A stretch of DNA of 64,000 nucleotides from Saccharopolyspora pogona. GTDB taxonomy: Bacteria; Actinomycetota; Actinomycetes; Mycobacteriales; Pseudonocardiaceae. Positions 47,576 to 56,056 of the stretch are shown in pieces. Within the stretch, counting starts at the first letter, position 1; every line of letters begins with the position of its first letter. The notes beneath the pieces were generated by a model. The model did not search any database, was not told where the DNA came from, and saw nothing but the letters and a program-made list of their open reading frames with translations. Location: assembly GCF_014697215.1 (NCBI RefSeq), contig NZ_CP031143.1, positions 1 to 64,000 of the forward strand. Direction: 5' to 3'. The translations under genes were made by a program, and so were the position numbers.

Positions 47576-48379
47576 GTGAAACCACCCTGCGTTGTTGGAT
47601 GCGGACGGCAGTCAGCCCAGCCACTGTGCACCGACTGCTGGAACCGGCTCGAAACCGCGCTGCGCTCGGTCGCCTGGCTGGCACCCGAGCTGCGCACCAC
47701 GGTCACCCGCCAAGCGAAAACGGGGCTCAGCATCGGCATCGTCACGCGCGCCGCTGAAACCCCGGTCCCCGTCAACCTCGAAGCTTCGCAGCGCGGCGAC
47801 CACTTACGCGACGTCCTCGCCGCCTGGATGCGGTGCCTCTGGGAGGACTACGGCATCGGCCCGATCGAGCGCTGCGACACCACCGCGCGCATCGCGGGCT
47901 GGCTGCTACGACACGACTCGTGGTGCCGGCGGCACCCGGCCGCGTTCGACCTCTACAGCGAGATCACAGAAGCTGTGGCTCGGTGCGTGCAGATCGTCGA
48001 CCGCCGCCCCGACCGCATCTACCTCGCGCCATGCGGCGCCGAGCTCTCCGACGGCGGAGGCATCGTGTGCGCGGCGGACCTGTACGGCGTCGAGGGCCAG
48101 TCGATCGTCCGCTGCCGGTCCTGCGGAACCCGCTGGGACCTGTACGAGCGGCGCGACTGGATGCTGGCGCAGGTCGAGGACCGCATGGCGAACAGCGTGC
48201 AGCTCTCGGATCTGCTGGCGTCGCTGGGCGTCGAGGTCGCATCGAGCACGATCCGCACCTGGTACAGCACGGGGAAGCTCGACGTTGCCGACCACGATCA
48301 CCGTGGCCGGCCGCTGTACCGGGTCGGCGACGTGATGGCGATCCTGGCCACCAAACGGCGTCTGATCGCAGCTGCCTGA
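47576..48379 (+). CDS. Protein with zinc finger and MerR-like HTH
   Basis: 267 residues from GTG 47576 behind GGAGG. N-terminal CVVGCGRQSAQPLCTDCWNR and a second RCRSCGTRWDLYERR are zinc sites. The C-terminal 60 residues (VEVASSTIRTWYSTGKLDVA, RGRPLYRVGDVMAIL) are a MerR-type helix-turn-helix. Found at the left edge of the packaging genes in related phages; exact role unknown. Confidence 0.72.
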   Translation: MKPPCVVGCGRQSAQPLCTDCWNRLETALRSVAWLAPELRTTVTRQAKTGLSIGIVTRAAETPVPVNLEASQRGDHLRDVLAAWMRCLWEDYGIGPIERCDTTARIAGWLLRHDSWCRRHPAAFDLYSEITEAVARCVQIVDRRPDRIYLAPCGAELSDGGGIVCAADLYGVEGQSIVRCRSCGTRWDLYERRDWMLAQVEDRMANSVQLSDLLASLGVEVASSTIRTWYSTGKLDVADHDHRGRPLYRVGDVMAILATKRRLIAAA

Positions 48380-48469
48380 CGAAAGCGCCCCCGCATCCGC
48401 CCAGTTCGCCGGTCGAGGTGCGGCTCGTCTTGAGCAAGTCGATCTGGCCGCAGCCCAGGCGGGGCTACG

Positions 48470-49213
48470 GTGACCCGCATGCAGACCGAGTTCAACGACG
48501 AGAACGAGCAGATCGCCGAGTGGTGGGATGACGTCGCGCTGGTGAACGAGGCGCCGGCGCTCACCGCGGCGGCGGATGTCGCGTTGGTGCTGGTCATCCA
48601 GGGCGAGCAAGACCTGCAGCTCGAGGACGACATTCGATCCGCCCGCCGGATCTCGGTCGAGAGCTACGAGCTGCCGGTCCGGCCACTGTCGACTGAGCTG
48701 GTCCTGTTGTGCGCCCTGGCACTGGTCGAGACGATCCGGCGCATCACGAGCCGCGACCCGCTGCCGTTGGAAGTCGCCGCCCGGCTCGACAAGCTGCAGT
48801 CGGTGGTGCGCATCGGCGAGCATCTTGGTCAGGCGGCCGCGTTGCTCGCCGATGACGCCTCTGCGCGGGCGGTGGCCGGGATCCGGCCGCCGAGCCCGCC
48901 TGTCATGCGCCCGCCGAGCACGATGTACGCGTGCCATGCCGTGGCGACCCGGCCGGCGGAAGACTGGGGCACCCTCCCGCAGGAGGTCGTCATGGAGTTC
49001 GACCGGCTGCTCGCCGACCCGTCCGGCGGCGAGTGGGCTGAACTACGGTCACGGGCCCATGCCGCGCTGGATGCGTGTGCCCGCGACCGGGACCTGCGCG
49101 AAGCGGGCACGCTCATGCACACGCTGCGGGCGCTGCGGATTCGCCGGTGCTGGCTGGACCAGCATCCCGACCGCGAGGTGCTGGTCCAGCCAGGCGAGCC
49201 CGGCGCTTACTGA
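48470..49213 (+). CDS. Unknown protein
   Basis: 247 residues (or 244 from ATG 48479). TACGGT lies seven bases before the ATG, so the shorter leaderless form is likely. Acidic N-terminus, helical, with a conserved-looking end (LRALRIRRCWLDQHPDREVL). No family recognised. Forms a pair with the next gene. Confidence 0.65.
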   Translation: MTRMQTEFNDENEQIAEWWDDVALVNEAPALTAAADVALVLVIQGEQDLQLEDDIRSARRISVESYELPVRPLSTELVLLCALALVETIRRITSRDPLPLEVAARLDKLQSVVRIGEHLGQAAALLADDASARAVAGIRPPSPPVMRPPSTMYACHAVATRPAEDWGTLPQEVVMEFDRLLADPSGGEWAELRSRAHAALDACARDRDLREAGTLMHTLRALRIRRCWLDQHPDREVLVQPGEPGAY

Positions 49214-49236
49214 TCACGCTGGTTAGGCTGCGCGGC

Positions 49237-49938
49237 GTGGAAACCGACACCGGCGCGTGGAATCAGGCGGTGGCCTGGGGCGAGGAACTGGCTGCAGGAG
49301 ACGGGCAGCCGCCCAGGAGCTGGGATCACCAGGCAATCGCCGGTCTGCTCGCGGTCGCCGCGTACGCCCTGGCCCTGCGCGAGGATCTGGCGGTGGAGCA
49401 GCTGGGGGTCGATCGGCTGATCGTGCCGCTATTCCGCGAAAGCCGGTTCCGGGAGCTGGTCGAGGCCGAGCTCGACCGGGCCGGGCAGCACCTGGGCGTG
49501 CGCGCCCTCGCCTCGCAGGATCCGGTGGCGGTGATGTGGGCGTGGCTGACGCGGTCGTGGCCGGTCGACGAGCTGCGCCAGCCCCCGCCCGAGGATGCCG
49601 CGGAGTACCCGCCGCGGTACTCGATCGGAGGCCGTTGCGTCCCGCGCCCGGCGGTCGAGGTGTACTTGATGTGGGCCGCCAGCGCTGCCGACCGGGCACT
49701 GCGTGCCGAGCGCGGCGCGTGGGCTCCCCGCACCCCGGTCCGGGTCGTCGGCGGCGAGTACGCCGGCCGTAGCGGCCGCCTGGAAAACCCAGCGTGGATG
49801 TTGACCGAGGCCCGGGACCAGGTCGAACCGGGCCCGCCGTCGGCGTACGTGGTCAACCTCGGCCCCAAGTTGGGGACGACCCCGGTGGAGTACCTCACCC
49901 CGTGCATCCCGGCCGAGCACCTCACCGTCGCCGAGTAG
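49237..49938 (+). CDS. Unknown protein
   Basis: 233 residues from GTG 49237 (METDTGAWNQAVAWGEELAA). TAGGCT lies seven bases before the start. Alpha/beta; the C-terminal part (TPVRVVGGEYAGRSGRLENP) has a KOW-like or SH3-like look. Unknown function. Confidence 0.65.
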   Translation: METDTGAWNQAVAWGEELAAGDGQPPRSWDHQAIAGLLAVAAYALALREDLAVEQLGVDRLIVPLFRESRFRELVEAELDRAGQHLGVRALASQDPVAVMWAWLTRSWPVDELRQPPPEDAAEYPPRYSIGGRCVPRPAVEVYLMWAASAADRALRAERGAWAPRTPVRVVGGEYAGRSGRLENPAWMLTEARDQVEPGPPSAYVVNLGPKLGTTPVEYLTPCIPAEHLTVAE

Positions 49939-50070
49939 CTGACCATCCGCCTGGCCGCTGAGGACTACGCCCGTCTGGCGGTTGTGATCACACCGCTACT
50001 TGCGCTTAGACGATCTCGACAGTAGCTTTGTGTTAAATCGCGATCAGTAGGTCTGATCAACCCCCAGAGA

Positions 50071-50112
50071 AGAAGCCCCCAGCAGCCTTTAGTGGCGCGG
50101 GGGCTTCTCTCG
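50071..50112 (+). terminator. Terminator before terminase
   Basis: 10-base stem AGAAGCCCCC / GGGGGCTTCT with an 18-base loop. Confidence 0.65.
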
Positions 50113-50203
50113 TTCTTGCTCCGTCGCAGCTGTACGCATCGAGGCTGTGCCTTGCGTCGGAGAGCTGGCAGACCCCAGTCGTGGCCAGCAAAACCCACGT
50201 CGG

Positions 50204-50216
50204 CCCAACCACAGGG
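50204..50216 (+). promoter_or_regulatory. Start-linked motif (for 50225)
   Basis: CCCAACCACAGGG overlapping AGGGAGG, before the terminase small subunit start. The first half of the motif is weaker here. Confidence 0.6.
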
Positions 50217-50224
50217 AGGTGGAC

Positions 50225-50791
50225 ATGAGCAGCCGCAAGTGCATCGGCAAGAAAACAGACGGCGAACCCTGCGGCCGATGGGCCGTCAAAGGCGCCACCG
50301 TCTGCCCCTCACACGGCGGCAACGCCCCCCAAGTCCGCCGGCGCGCCGCGGTACGCGCCGAACTCGAGTCCTGGGGACTCGACGCCGAGACCGTCGATCC
50401 TGGCGAAACCCTGCTACGCCTGCTGTCCCAAGCCGCAGCACGTGCCGACCGCTACGCCGCCGCAGTCCAGCGACTGGTCGACGAGCAGGGCCTGGAAGCC
50501 GCGCTCGTCGGCGACACGCTGGTCGTGGACCAGGAAGGCAACACCCGCAAGGTCGGCGAATACGTGCGCGGCCTGGCGCAGCTCGAAGCGCAGGAACGCG
50601 ACCGGGCCGCGAAGTTCTCCCACCTGGCGATCCAGGCCGGCCTCGCCGAACGGCAGGTGCGGCTCGCCGAACGGCAAACGTCGCTGGTTGAGAAAGCCCT
50701 GCTCGCCACCCTGGAAGACCTCGGAATGTCGGACGACCAGCAGCAGCAGGCGTTTGGGAGGTTGGCGCACCACCTGCGCCTCATCGCATAG
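50225..50791 (+). CDS. Terminase small subunit
   Basis: 188 residues from ATG 50225. The N-terminal zinc-knuckle (CIGKKTDGEPCGRWAVKGAT, VCPSHGGNAP) is common in actinophage small terminases; the rest is helical (RLLSQAAARADRYAAAVQRL) with a C-terminal acidic end. It would bind the packaging site and stimulate the large subunit, which starts 10 bases downstream. Confidence 0.72.
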   Translation: MSSRKCIGKKTDGEPCGRWAVKGATVCPSHGGNAPQVRRRAAVRAELESWGLDAETVDPGETLLRLLSQAAARADRYAAAVQRLVDEQGLEAALVGDTLVVDQEGNTRKVGEYVRGLAQLEAQERDRAAKFSHLAIQAGLAERQVRLAERQTSLVEKALLATLEDLGMSDDQQQQAFGRLAHHLRLIA

Positions 50792-50801
50792 GAGGCGGCA
50801 G

Positions 50802-52277
50802 GTGGTGGACTTCGCGTCGGCCCTGGCGGAACGCCTCGAACGTCGAGGACAGCAGGATAGGTGGCGTGCGGACCCGGTCGCCTGGGTACAGGAACGGCTC
50901 GGCGAGCACGTCTGGTCCAAGCAAGCTCAGGTGATGCGGTCGGTTGCTGAAAACCCGCTGGTCACGGTCCAGTCCGCGCACTCGACCGGGAAGTCGCACT
51001 TAGCCTCGCGGTTGGTCGCGTGGTTTCTTTCGGTGAACCCGCCGGAAGACACGTTCGTTGTCACGACCGCACCGACGGCGGCGCAGGTTCGGGCGATTCT
51101 GTGGCGCTACATCTCGCAGGTGCACGCGAAAGCCGGGCTTGAGGGCAGGGTGACGCAGGCTGCGGAGTGGAAGATCAACGACCAGCTTGTTGCCTACGGC
51201 CGCAAGCCTTCCGACTACACCGAATCGAACTTCTCGGGTATCCACGCCAAGCATCTACTGGTGGTTCTTGACGAGGCGTGCGGGGTTAGCAAGCACCTGT
51301 GGGTCGCCGCTGACTCGCTCGCTACCAGCGCGGACTCACACGTCCTCGCTATCGGCAATCCTGATGACAATGGTTCGCACTTCTACAAGGTGTGCACGTC
51401 CGAACCCGGCTGGGTCCGACACAAGATCAGCGCCTACGACGCCCCAGCGGTCACCGGCGAGCAAGTGCCACAGGTACTGAAGGACACCCTCGTATCGAAG
51501 CAGTGGATCGACGACAAAAAGCAGCGGTGGGGCGAAGGCTCCCCGCTGTTCAAAGCGAAAGTTCTGGGAGAGTTCGCAGACTCCGACGACTCGATGATCC
51601 CACTGTCGTGGGTGATGGCCGCAAACCGGCGTTGGAACGAGTGGGACGAGGCCGGCCGACCGCCACAGCCGGGCCGCCTGGTGCTCGGGGTGGACGTGGC
51701 GCGCTTCGGCGACGACAAAACGGTGCTGGCGTGGCGGTACGGCGATGTGATCACCAAGTTGGAGCGGCACGCCAAGATCGCCACCACCCAAACCACGAGC
51801 CTGGTGCAGGCAGCGATGCACAACCAGCCGCAAGCGGTCGCGGTGGTGGACGTGATCGGTATCGGCGCGGGCGTAGTCGACCAACTGCGATCACTGCAGA
51901 TCCCGGTGCGCGCCTACAACGCCGCGCATGGCACACGAGTTCGCGATTCAACGGGCTCGTGGAAGTTCAACAACGTTCGGAGCGCCTCATATTGGCATCT
52001 CAGAGAGTTGTTGGACCCGGCGCAAGGGTCGACGCTCGCGCTGCCCCCAGACGACGAGCTCACCGCCGAACTCACCGCGCCTCGGTGGGACATCCGGGCT
52101 GGTGGGGTGCTGGTGGTCGAGTCGAAAGACGACTTGAAACGGCGTCTCGGTCGATCCACGGACGCGTCCGACTCTGTAGCGATGGCCATGTGGCAAGAAC
52201 AGACGTGGGATACCGACGAGGAAGGCCGCGTCAAGAAACCAAGGGTGCGGCGCTACGCCAACGCCGTGACGTGGTGA
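50802..52277 (+). CDS. Terminase large subunit
   Basis: 491 residues; GTG 50802 is chosen because AGGAGG precedes it. ATPase: Walker A SAHSTGKSHLAS at about 58-69 and Walker B LLVVLDEACG. Nuclease: LGVDVARFGDDKTVLAWR, then VVDVIGIGAGVVDQL and a late DASDSVAMAMW give the three acidic residues. It pumps DNA into the head and cuts it. The order terminase, portal, MuF and capsid follows. Confidence 0.95.
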   Translation: MVDFASALAERLERRGQQDRWRADPVAWVQERLGEHVWSKQAQVMRSVAENPLVTVQSAHSTGKSHLASRLVAWFLSVNPPEDTFVVTTAPTAAQVRAILWRYISQVHAKAGLEGRVTQAAEWKINDQLVAYGRKPSDYTESNFSGIHAKHLLVVLDEACGVSKHLWVAADSLATSADSHVLAIGNPDDNGSHFYKVCTSEPGWVRHKISAYDAPAVTGEQVPQVLKDTLVSKQWIDDKKQRWGEGSPLFKAKVLGEFADSDDSMIPLSWVMAANRRWNEWDEAGRPPQPGRLVLGVDVARFGDDKTVLAWRYGDVITKLERHAKIATTQTTSLVQAAMHNQPQAVAVVDVIGIGAGVVDQLRSLQIPVRAYNAAHGTRVRDSTGSWKFNNVRSASYWHLRELLDPAQGSTLALPPDDELTAELTAPRWDIRAGGVLVVESKDDLKRRLGRSTDASDSVAMAMWQEQTWDTDEEGRVKKPRVRRYANAVTW

Positions 52278-52296
52278 CGACAACCAGGAGGTGAGC

Positions 52297-53715
52297 ATGG
52301 CAGCGACAAACGGTGTGCGGCTCACCGAGCAGGAGCGGAAGCGGCTCGCGGGTCCGCCGCTGGCCAACCCGTTCGACCAGTACGACAGGTTGTTCCCGGA
52401 TTGGCGAGGCGGGGACGTCTTCGCCTACGACTGGGACAACCGGCAGCTCAAGGAGATGTTGGCCCGGTCGGGCAAGGCGCGCAGTGTCGAGCAGGTGCTG
52501 ACGCTGCCGTTGCGCAGCGCGAAGTGGGAGATCAAGGGCAGCGGCGAGGTCGCCGACTTCGTGCGCACCGTGCTCGGCGACAAGCTCAACGCGGTGATCG
52601 ACCAGATGACGGCCGGCTGCACCTACAAGAAACAGTTCTTCGAGCTGGTGTGGTCGCTCGACGGCGGCCGGGTGGTGCTCGATGAGATCGCGTGGCGCCC
52701 GCCGGTGTCCTGCGAAGCCGCGTTTGACGACAAGACCGGCCGCCCCACGGGGTTCCGGCAGCGCATGGCGCACCCCGGCGGGATGGTGGTCACCGCCGAG
52801 GGCCTGAACACGACCCCGGGCTACGTGCGGATCCCCGCGAACCGGGCGTTCGTCTACACCCACGGCACCCACCGGGAGCCGCTGTACGGGGTGTCGGACA
52901 TGGACGTGGCCTTCTGGTGTTGGGAAACCCAGCAGAAGATCCTGTTCCTCTGGTGCCAGTACTTGGAGAGGCAGGCCCTGCCCAACGTCATCGCCTACGG
53001 CAACGATCCCACCGAGGCTGACAAGAACGCCGAGGTCATTGCGGAGATGAAGTCGGGCGGTGTGATGGGCATGTCTCGGTCTGGTGACCCGACCGCGAAG
53101 GTCTTCGAGATCCTGGAGTCCAGCGGGAAGGGCGCGGACCAGTTCATCGCGGCGATCCGCTACTTCGACGAGATGATGCCCACGAGCGTCCTTGCTGGGT
53201 TCACCGAGCTGGCGTCGGCGGCGGCGCGCGGTCGGGGCAGCTACGCGCTCAGCGTCGACCAGTCCGAATTTTTCTTGTCGTCCCGGCAGGCTGTGGCCGA
53301 TGAGATGGCGCAGGCGGTCAACAACGGGCTGATCAAGCCGCTGGTGACGTACAACTTCGGGCTGATCAACAGGGCCGACATGCCGACGTTGAGCATCGGT
53401 CCGCTGGCGAACAAGGACACGGACCGCGCGTTGGAGATGCTGCAGTCCATCATCGCCGCGCCGCAGCTCAACGTCCCAGGTGAGTTTGTTGACCAACTCG
53501 TCAAGTCCACTGCGTCCTACCTCGGTTTGAACGAGCAGACCGTGGTGGATGCGCTGGATAAGTTCGCGGCTCAGCGGGATGAGCAGCTCAAGCAGCAGCA
53601 GGCCCAGGGGCTGAATCAGCCTCGCCAGGCGCCGCCGGGGACACCGGAACCAGTGGCGCGGTTGGGTAACGCTGTGCAGGGCGCTGCGGCGATGGTGACG
53701 CACAAGGCGGCGTGA
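52297..53715 (+). CDS. Portal protein (DUF935 / Mu gp29-like)
   Basis: 472 residues from ATG 52297, six bases after AGGAG (a GTG at 52291 is in frame). Motifs fit the DUF935 portal family: RSVEQVLTLPLRSAKWEI, YKKQFFELVW, RMAHPGGMVV and ANRAFVYTHGTHREPLYGVS. The portal is the ring through which DNA enters and where the tail attaches. It is followed by a MuF protein as in Mu-type heads. Confidence 0.85.
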   Translation: MAATNGVRLTEQERKRLAGPPLANPFDQYDRLFPDWRGGDVFAYDWDNRQLKEMLARSGKARSVEQVLTLPLRSAKWEIKGSGEVADFVRTVLGDKLNAVIDQMTAGCTYKKQFFELVWSLDGGRVVLDEIAWRPPVSCEAAFDDKTGRPTGFRQRMAHPGGMVVTAEGLNTTPGYVRIPANRAFVYTHGTHREPLYGVSDMDVAFWCWETQQKILFLWCQYLERQALPNVIAYGNDPTEADKNAEVIAEMKSGGVMGMSRSGDPTAKVFEILESSGKGADQFIAAIRYFDEMMPTSVLAGFTELASAAARGRGSYALSVDQSEFFLSSRQAVADEMAQAVNNGLIKPLVTYNFGLINRADMPTLSIGPLANKDTDRALEMLQSIIAAPQLNVPGEFVDQLVKSTASYLGLNEQTVVDALDKFAAQRDEQLKQQQAQGLNQPRQAPPGTPEPVARLGNAVQGAAAMVTHKAA

Positions 53716-54419
53716 TGACCGCACCAACCACCGAGCAGCAGCCACCCGACGGGCAGGCGCTGGAAGACGCTGCGATCGTCGCCGGCCTGGCCGTGCTGTT
53801 GGCATCCGCTGCAACAGTCCCGCCGCTGGCCGCGATCGTGGCGCTGCTCATGCGCCCGCCGAAACAACGCGGCGAGCCGAAGGTGTCCCGCACCGCGGCC
53901 ACGGTCGCAGCCCGCTTGGTCCTACAACAGAGGCAGCCCCCCGCCACGCCAACCGGCGCTGCGGGGAGACAGATGCAGCGGCTCAACATCCAACGCAGAG
54001 CCCAGTTTTTGCTGGCTGCGGCCCGCAGGATCACCCGCCAGATCGGCACAAACCGATCGAAAGAGGCAGTGGTCAAGGCATTGCAGGCTGAGCGCCGGTA
54101 TTGGCAGCAGCACGTCGAGGCGTCTGCGAAGCGGGAGCGGGCTGCCTCTCTCGTTGACTCGACCGCCGAGCGTGAAGGCGTACGGCAGCCCGCCACTCCA
54201 GGCGGGAAGGTCGGCACCGTCGTCGGCTGGCATGCCACGCTCGACGACCGAACAGACCCGGACTGTCGGGCGGCACATGGCAAAAACTTCATCGTTGAAC
54301 GCCCGCCGCGAATAGGGCTTCCAGGGGCTGTGCACCCGGCGTGCCGCTGTGTCCCGGTCAGGGCCTATCGCACAAGACATCTGGTCGGCGGCGGCCAACT
54401 CCCCAACCTGCCGCGCTGA
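53715..54419 (+). CDS. Minor head protein, MuF-like
   Basis: 234 residues from ATG 53715 (a GTG at 53712 overlaps the portal stop). Helical first half; the C-terminus GWHATLDDRTDPDCRAAHGK followed by HPACRCVPV is the typical end of Mu gpF-type minor capsid proteins (C-x-x-x-H and HPNCRC). It acts early in head assembly, bound to the portal. Confidence 0.87.
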   Translation: MTAPTTEQQPPDGQALEDAAIVAGLAVLLASAATVPPLAAIVALLMRPPKQRGEPKVSRTAATVAARLVLQQRQPPATPTGAAGRQMQRLNIQRRAQFLLAAARRITRQIGTNRSKEAVVKALQAERRYWQQHVEASAKRERAASLVDSTAEREGVRQPATPGGKVGTVVGWHATLDDRTDPDCRAAHGKNFIVERPPRIGLPGAVHPACRCVPVRAYRTRHLVGGGQLPNLPR

Positions 54420-54433
54420 CAAGGGAGGACAAC

Positions 54434-56056
54434 GTGCCTGAGAAGACGCCGATGCTGGCCACCGTCCACCACAAGCTCGGCAAGCCTGGCGGTCCCGGCC
54501 TGTTCCATGACAAGTCGCTGAGCCTGCCACCGTACGTGGAGAACATCGCCCACAGCCTGATGCGCAAGCGTGGCCTGCCGAAGTCGCAGGCGATCAGGCT
54601 GGCGCTCGGCGCGGTCGAGCGGTGGAAAAACGGCGGCGACGACGTCTCGCCCGAGGTACGTGCGGCGGCGGCTAAGGCGTGGGCGCAGTGGGAAGCAGCG
54701 AAAGCCAAGGCGAAGGCGACCCCGAACAAGCGCAGCGACCACGCCAACGACGCCAGCGCGGTCGACGTGCTGTTATCTGGGCCTGATGGTGGCCGCGACC
54801 TGCTGTTGTCGGCGTCCCAGGCTGGGGTGATCGACCTCGCGGCACTGCACCAGTGGAAACACAATTGGGTGCCGTTGACGCCGTACGCGGCGGCGATCAA
54901 AGCGAAGATGGCGCGCGGCTCCACCAGGGGCAAGGGCCCGGATCTGCCGAAGCCGCTGCAAAAGCGCGCGGCCGAGCTGCACGGCAAGCACGGCAAGTCC
55001 GTGGTGCACGGCTCCTACGGGCACAGCGAGGCACCGCTGAAACCTGAACCGAAGCCTGCCGCAGCGATGAAAAAGTCCACCGTCCCGACGGCCAAACGAC
55101 CCGCGTCGCCGTCGCGGAAGCCTGTTGCGGCAGCGAAGGTGACCAAACCCGCTCGCCCTAACCGTGAAACCCACCAGGTCAAGAGCACGCTGTTCGACTT
55201 CCCGGCGCTTCCCGACGACGCGCACCCCGCACTGCGGGAGAAGCGGCAAGCGATCCTGGACAAGGCCGCCAAGATCAAGGCGCCGCCGAAGCCATCGAAG
55301 CGTGGCCCGCAGCCCAGCAAGGCGCCGAAGCCCGGTACCGGCGAGTTCACTCCGAAGCCGGGCGAACCGGGTGGAAAGGTCACGTTCGCGGGTGACCGGA
55401 CTGGCACGGTGTGGTCCGACGCGCCGCACGGCGGTAAATGGGTCATCCCCGACCAGCGCCAGCCCGGCGAGGCCCACGCCATCTACCTCGACAAGCACGG
55501 CCACGTGCACAAGGAAATGTCTTCACGGGAGTATCAGCAGAACTGGTTGGCCGGGCGTCGTGCGCAGGTGGAAGCGTCGACACCAAAGGCCCGCAAGGCT
55601 GCTGAAGCGCAGGCACAGAAGCTGCGGAACAAGGTCGAAACAGCCCAAACCACCGTGGGTGGCCGGCCGTTTAAGAACTTGACCGCGGATGAGCTCAACC
55701 AGGTGGATCGCAGTCACGGGCATCTGCGCGCGTCGAAGGAATATGTGCGGGGTGGCCGGACGATCAGTGATCTGGTCAAGGTCGAGCGGGAGCGGCGCGC
55801 GGGTGAGACGAAGCTCGACGACGTCCGCAAGACGGCGCTTGCCGACGCGAGCGAGGCGGATAAGAAGTTCTATTACGCCGCGTACCAGCGTCGTCTCGAC
55901 TCGGGTATGAGCCCGATGGATGCGCACGTCAAGGCGCTGCAGGACATGGTCAACGATCGGTTGGTGCGGCGGACGTCGTTGTCGTCGCGGCCGGGCAACG
56001 CAGTGGAGTTGGCGCGGATCATCCACCAGATCAGGAAGGTGCAGGCAGCGGCATGA
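54434..56056 (+). CDS. Head-region protein, possible internal or toxin-like protein
   Basis: 540 residues from GTG 54434 behind GGGAGG. N-terminal 130 residues are helical (YVENIAHSLMRKRGLPKSQA), the middle is lysine-, alanine- and proline-rich and disordered, and residues 300-540 are a folded region (EFTPKPGEPGGKVTFAGDRT and SREYQQNWLAGRRAQ). The C-terminal region resembles parts of MuF-associated proteins injected with DNA. It lies between the minor head and protease genes. Function unknown. Confidence 0.6.
   Translation: MPEKTPMLATVHHKLGKPGGPGLFHDKSLSLPPYVENIAHSLMRKRGLPKSQAIRLALGAVERWKNGGDDVSPEVRAAAAKAWAQWEAAKAKAKATPNKRSDHANDASAVDVLLSGPDGGRDLLLSASQAGVIDLAALHQWKHNWVPLTPYAAAIKAKMARGSTRGKGPDLPKPLQKRAAELHGKHGKSVVHGSYGHSEAPLKPEPKPAAAMKKSTVPTAKRPASPSRKPVAAAKVTKPARPNRETHQVKSTLFDFPALPDDAHPALREKRQAILDKAAKIKAPPKPSKRGPQPSKAPKPGTGEFTPKPGEPGGKVTFAGDRTGTVWSDAPHGGKWVIPDQRQPGEAHAIYLDKHGHVHKEMSSREYQQNWLAGRRAQVEASTPKARKAAEAQAQKLRNKVETAQTTVGGRPFKNLTADELNQVDRSHGHLRASKEYVRGGRTISDLVKVERERRAGETKLDDVRKTALADASEADKKFYYAAYQRRLDSGMSPMDAHVKALQDMVNDRLVRRTSLSSRPGNAVELARIIHQIRKVQAAA

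Larger units (their letters stand above)
49939..50224. other. Intergenic region before packaging genes
   Basis: 286 bases with a terminator hairpin (50071-50108) and a start-linked motif. The packaging site (cos or pac) could lie here because terminase follows; no site can be recognised. Confidence 0.4.

Noticed and set aside
52231..53814. Long minus-strand frame opposite the portal gene
   Set aside because: Antisense shadow; the plus strand has clear portal motifs and a ribosome site.
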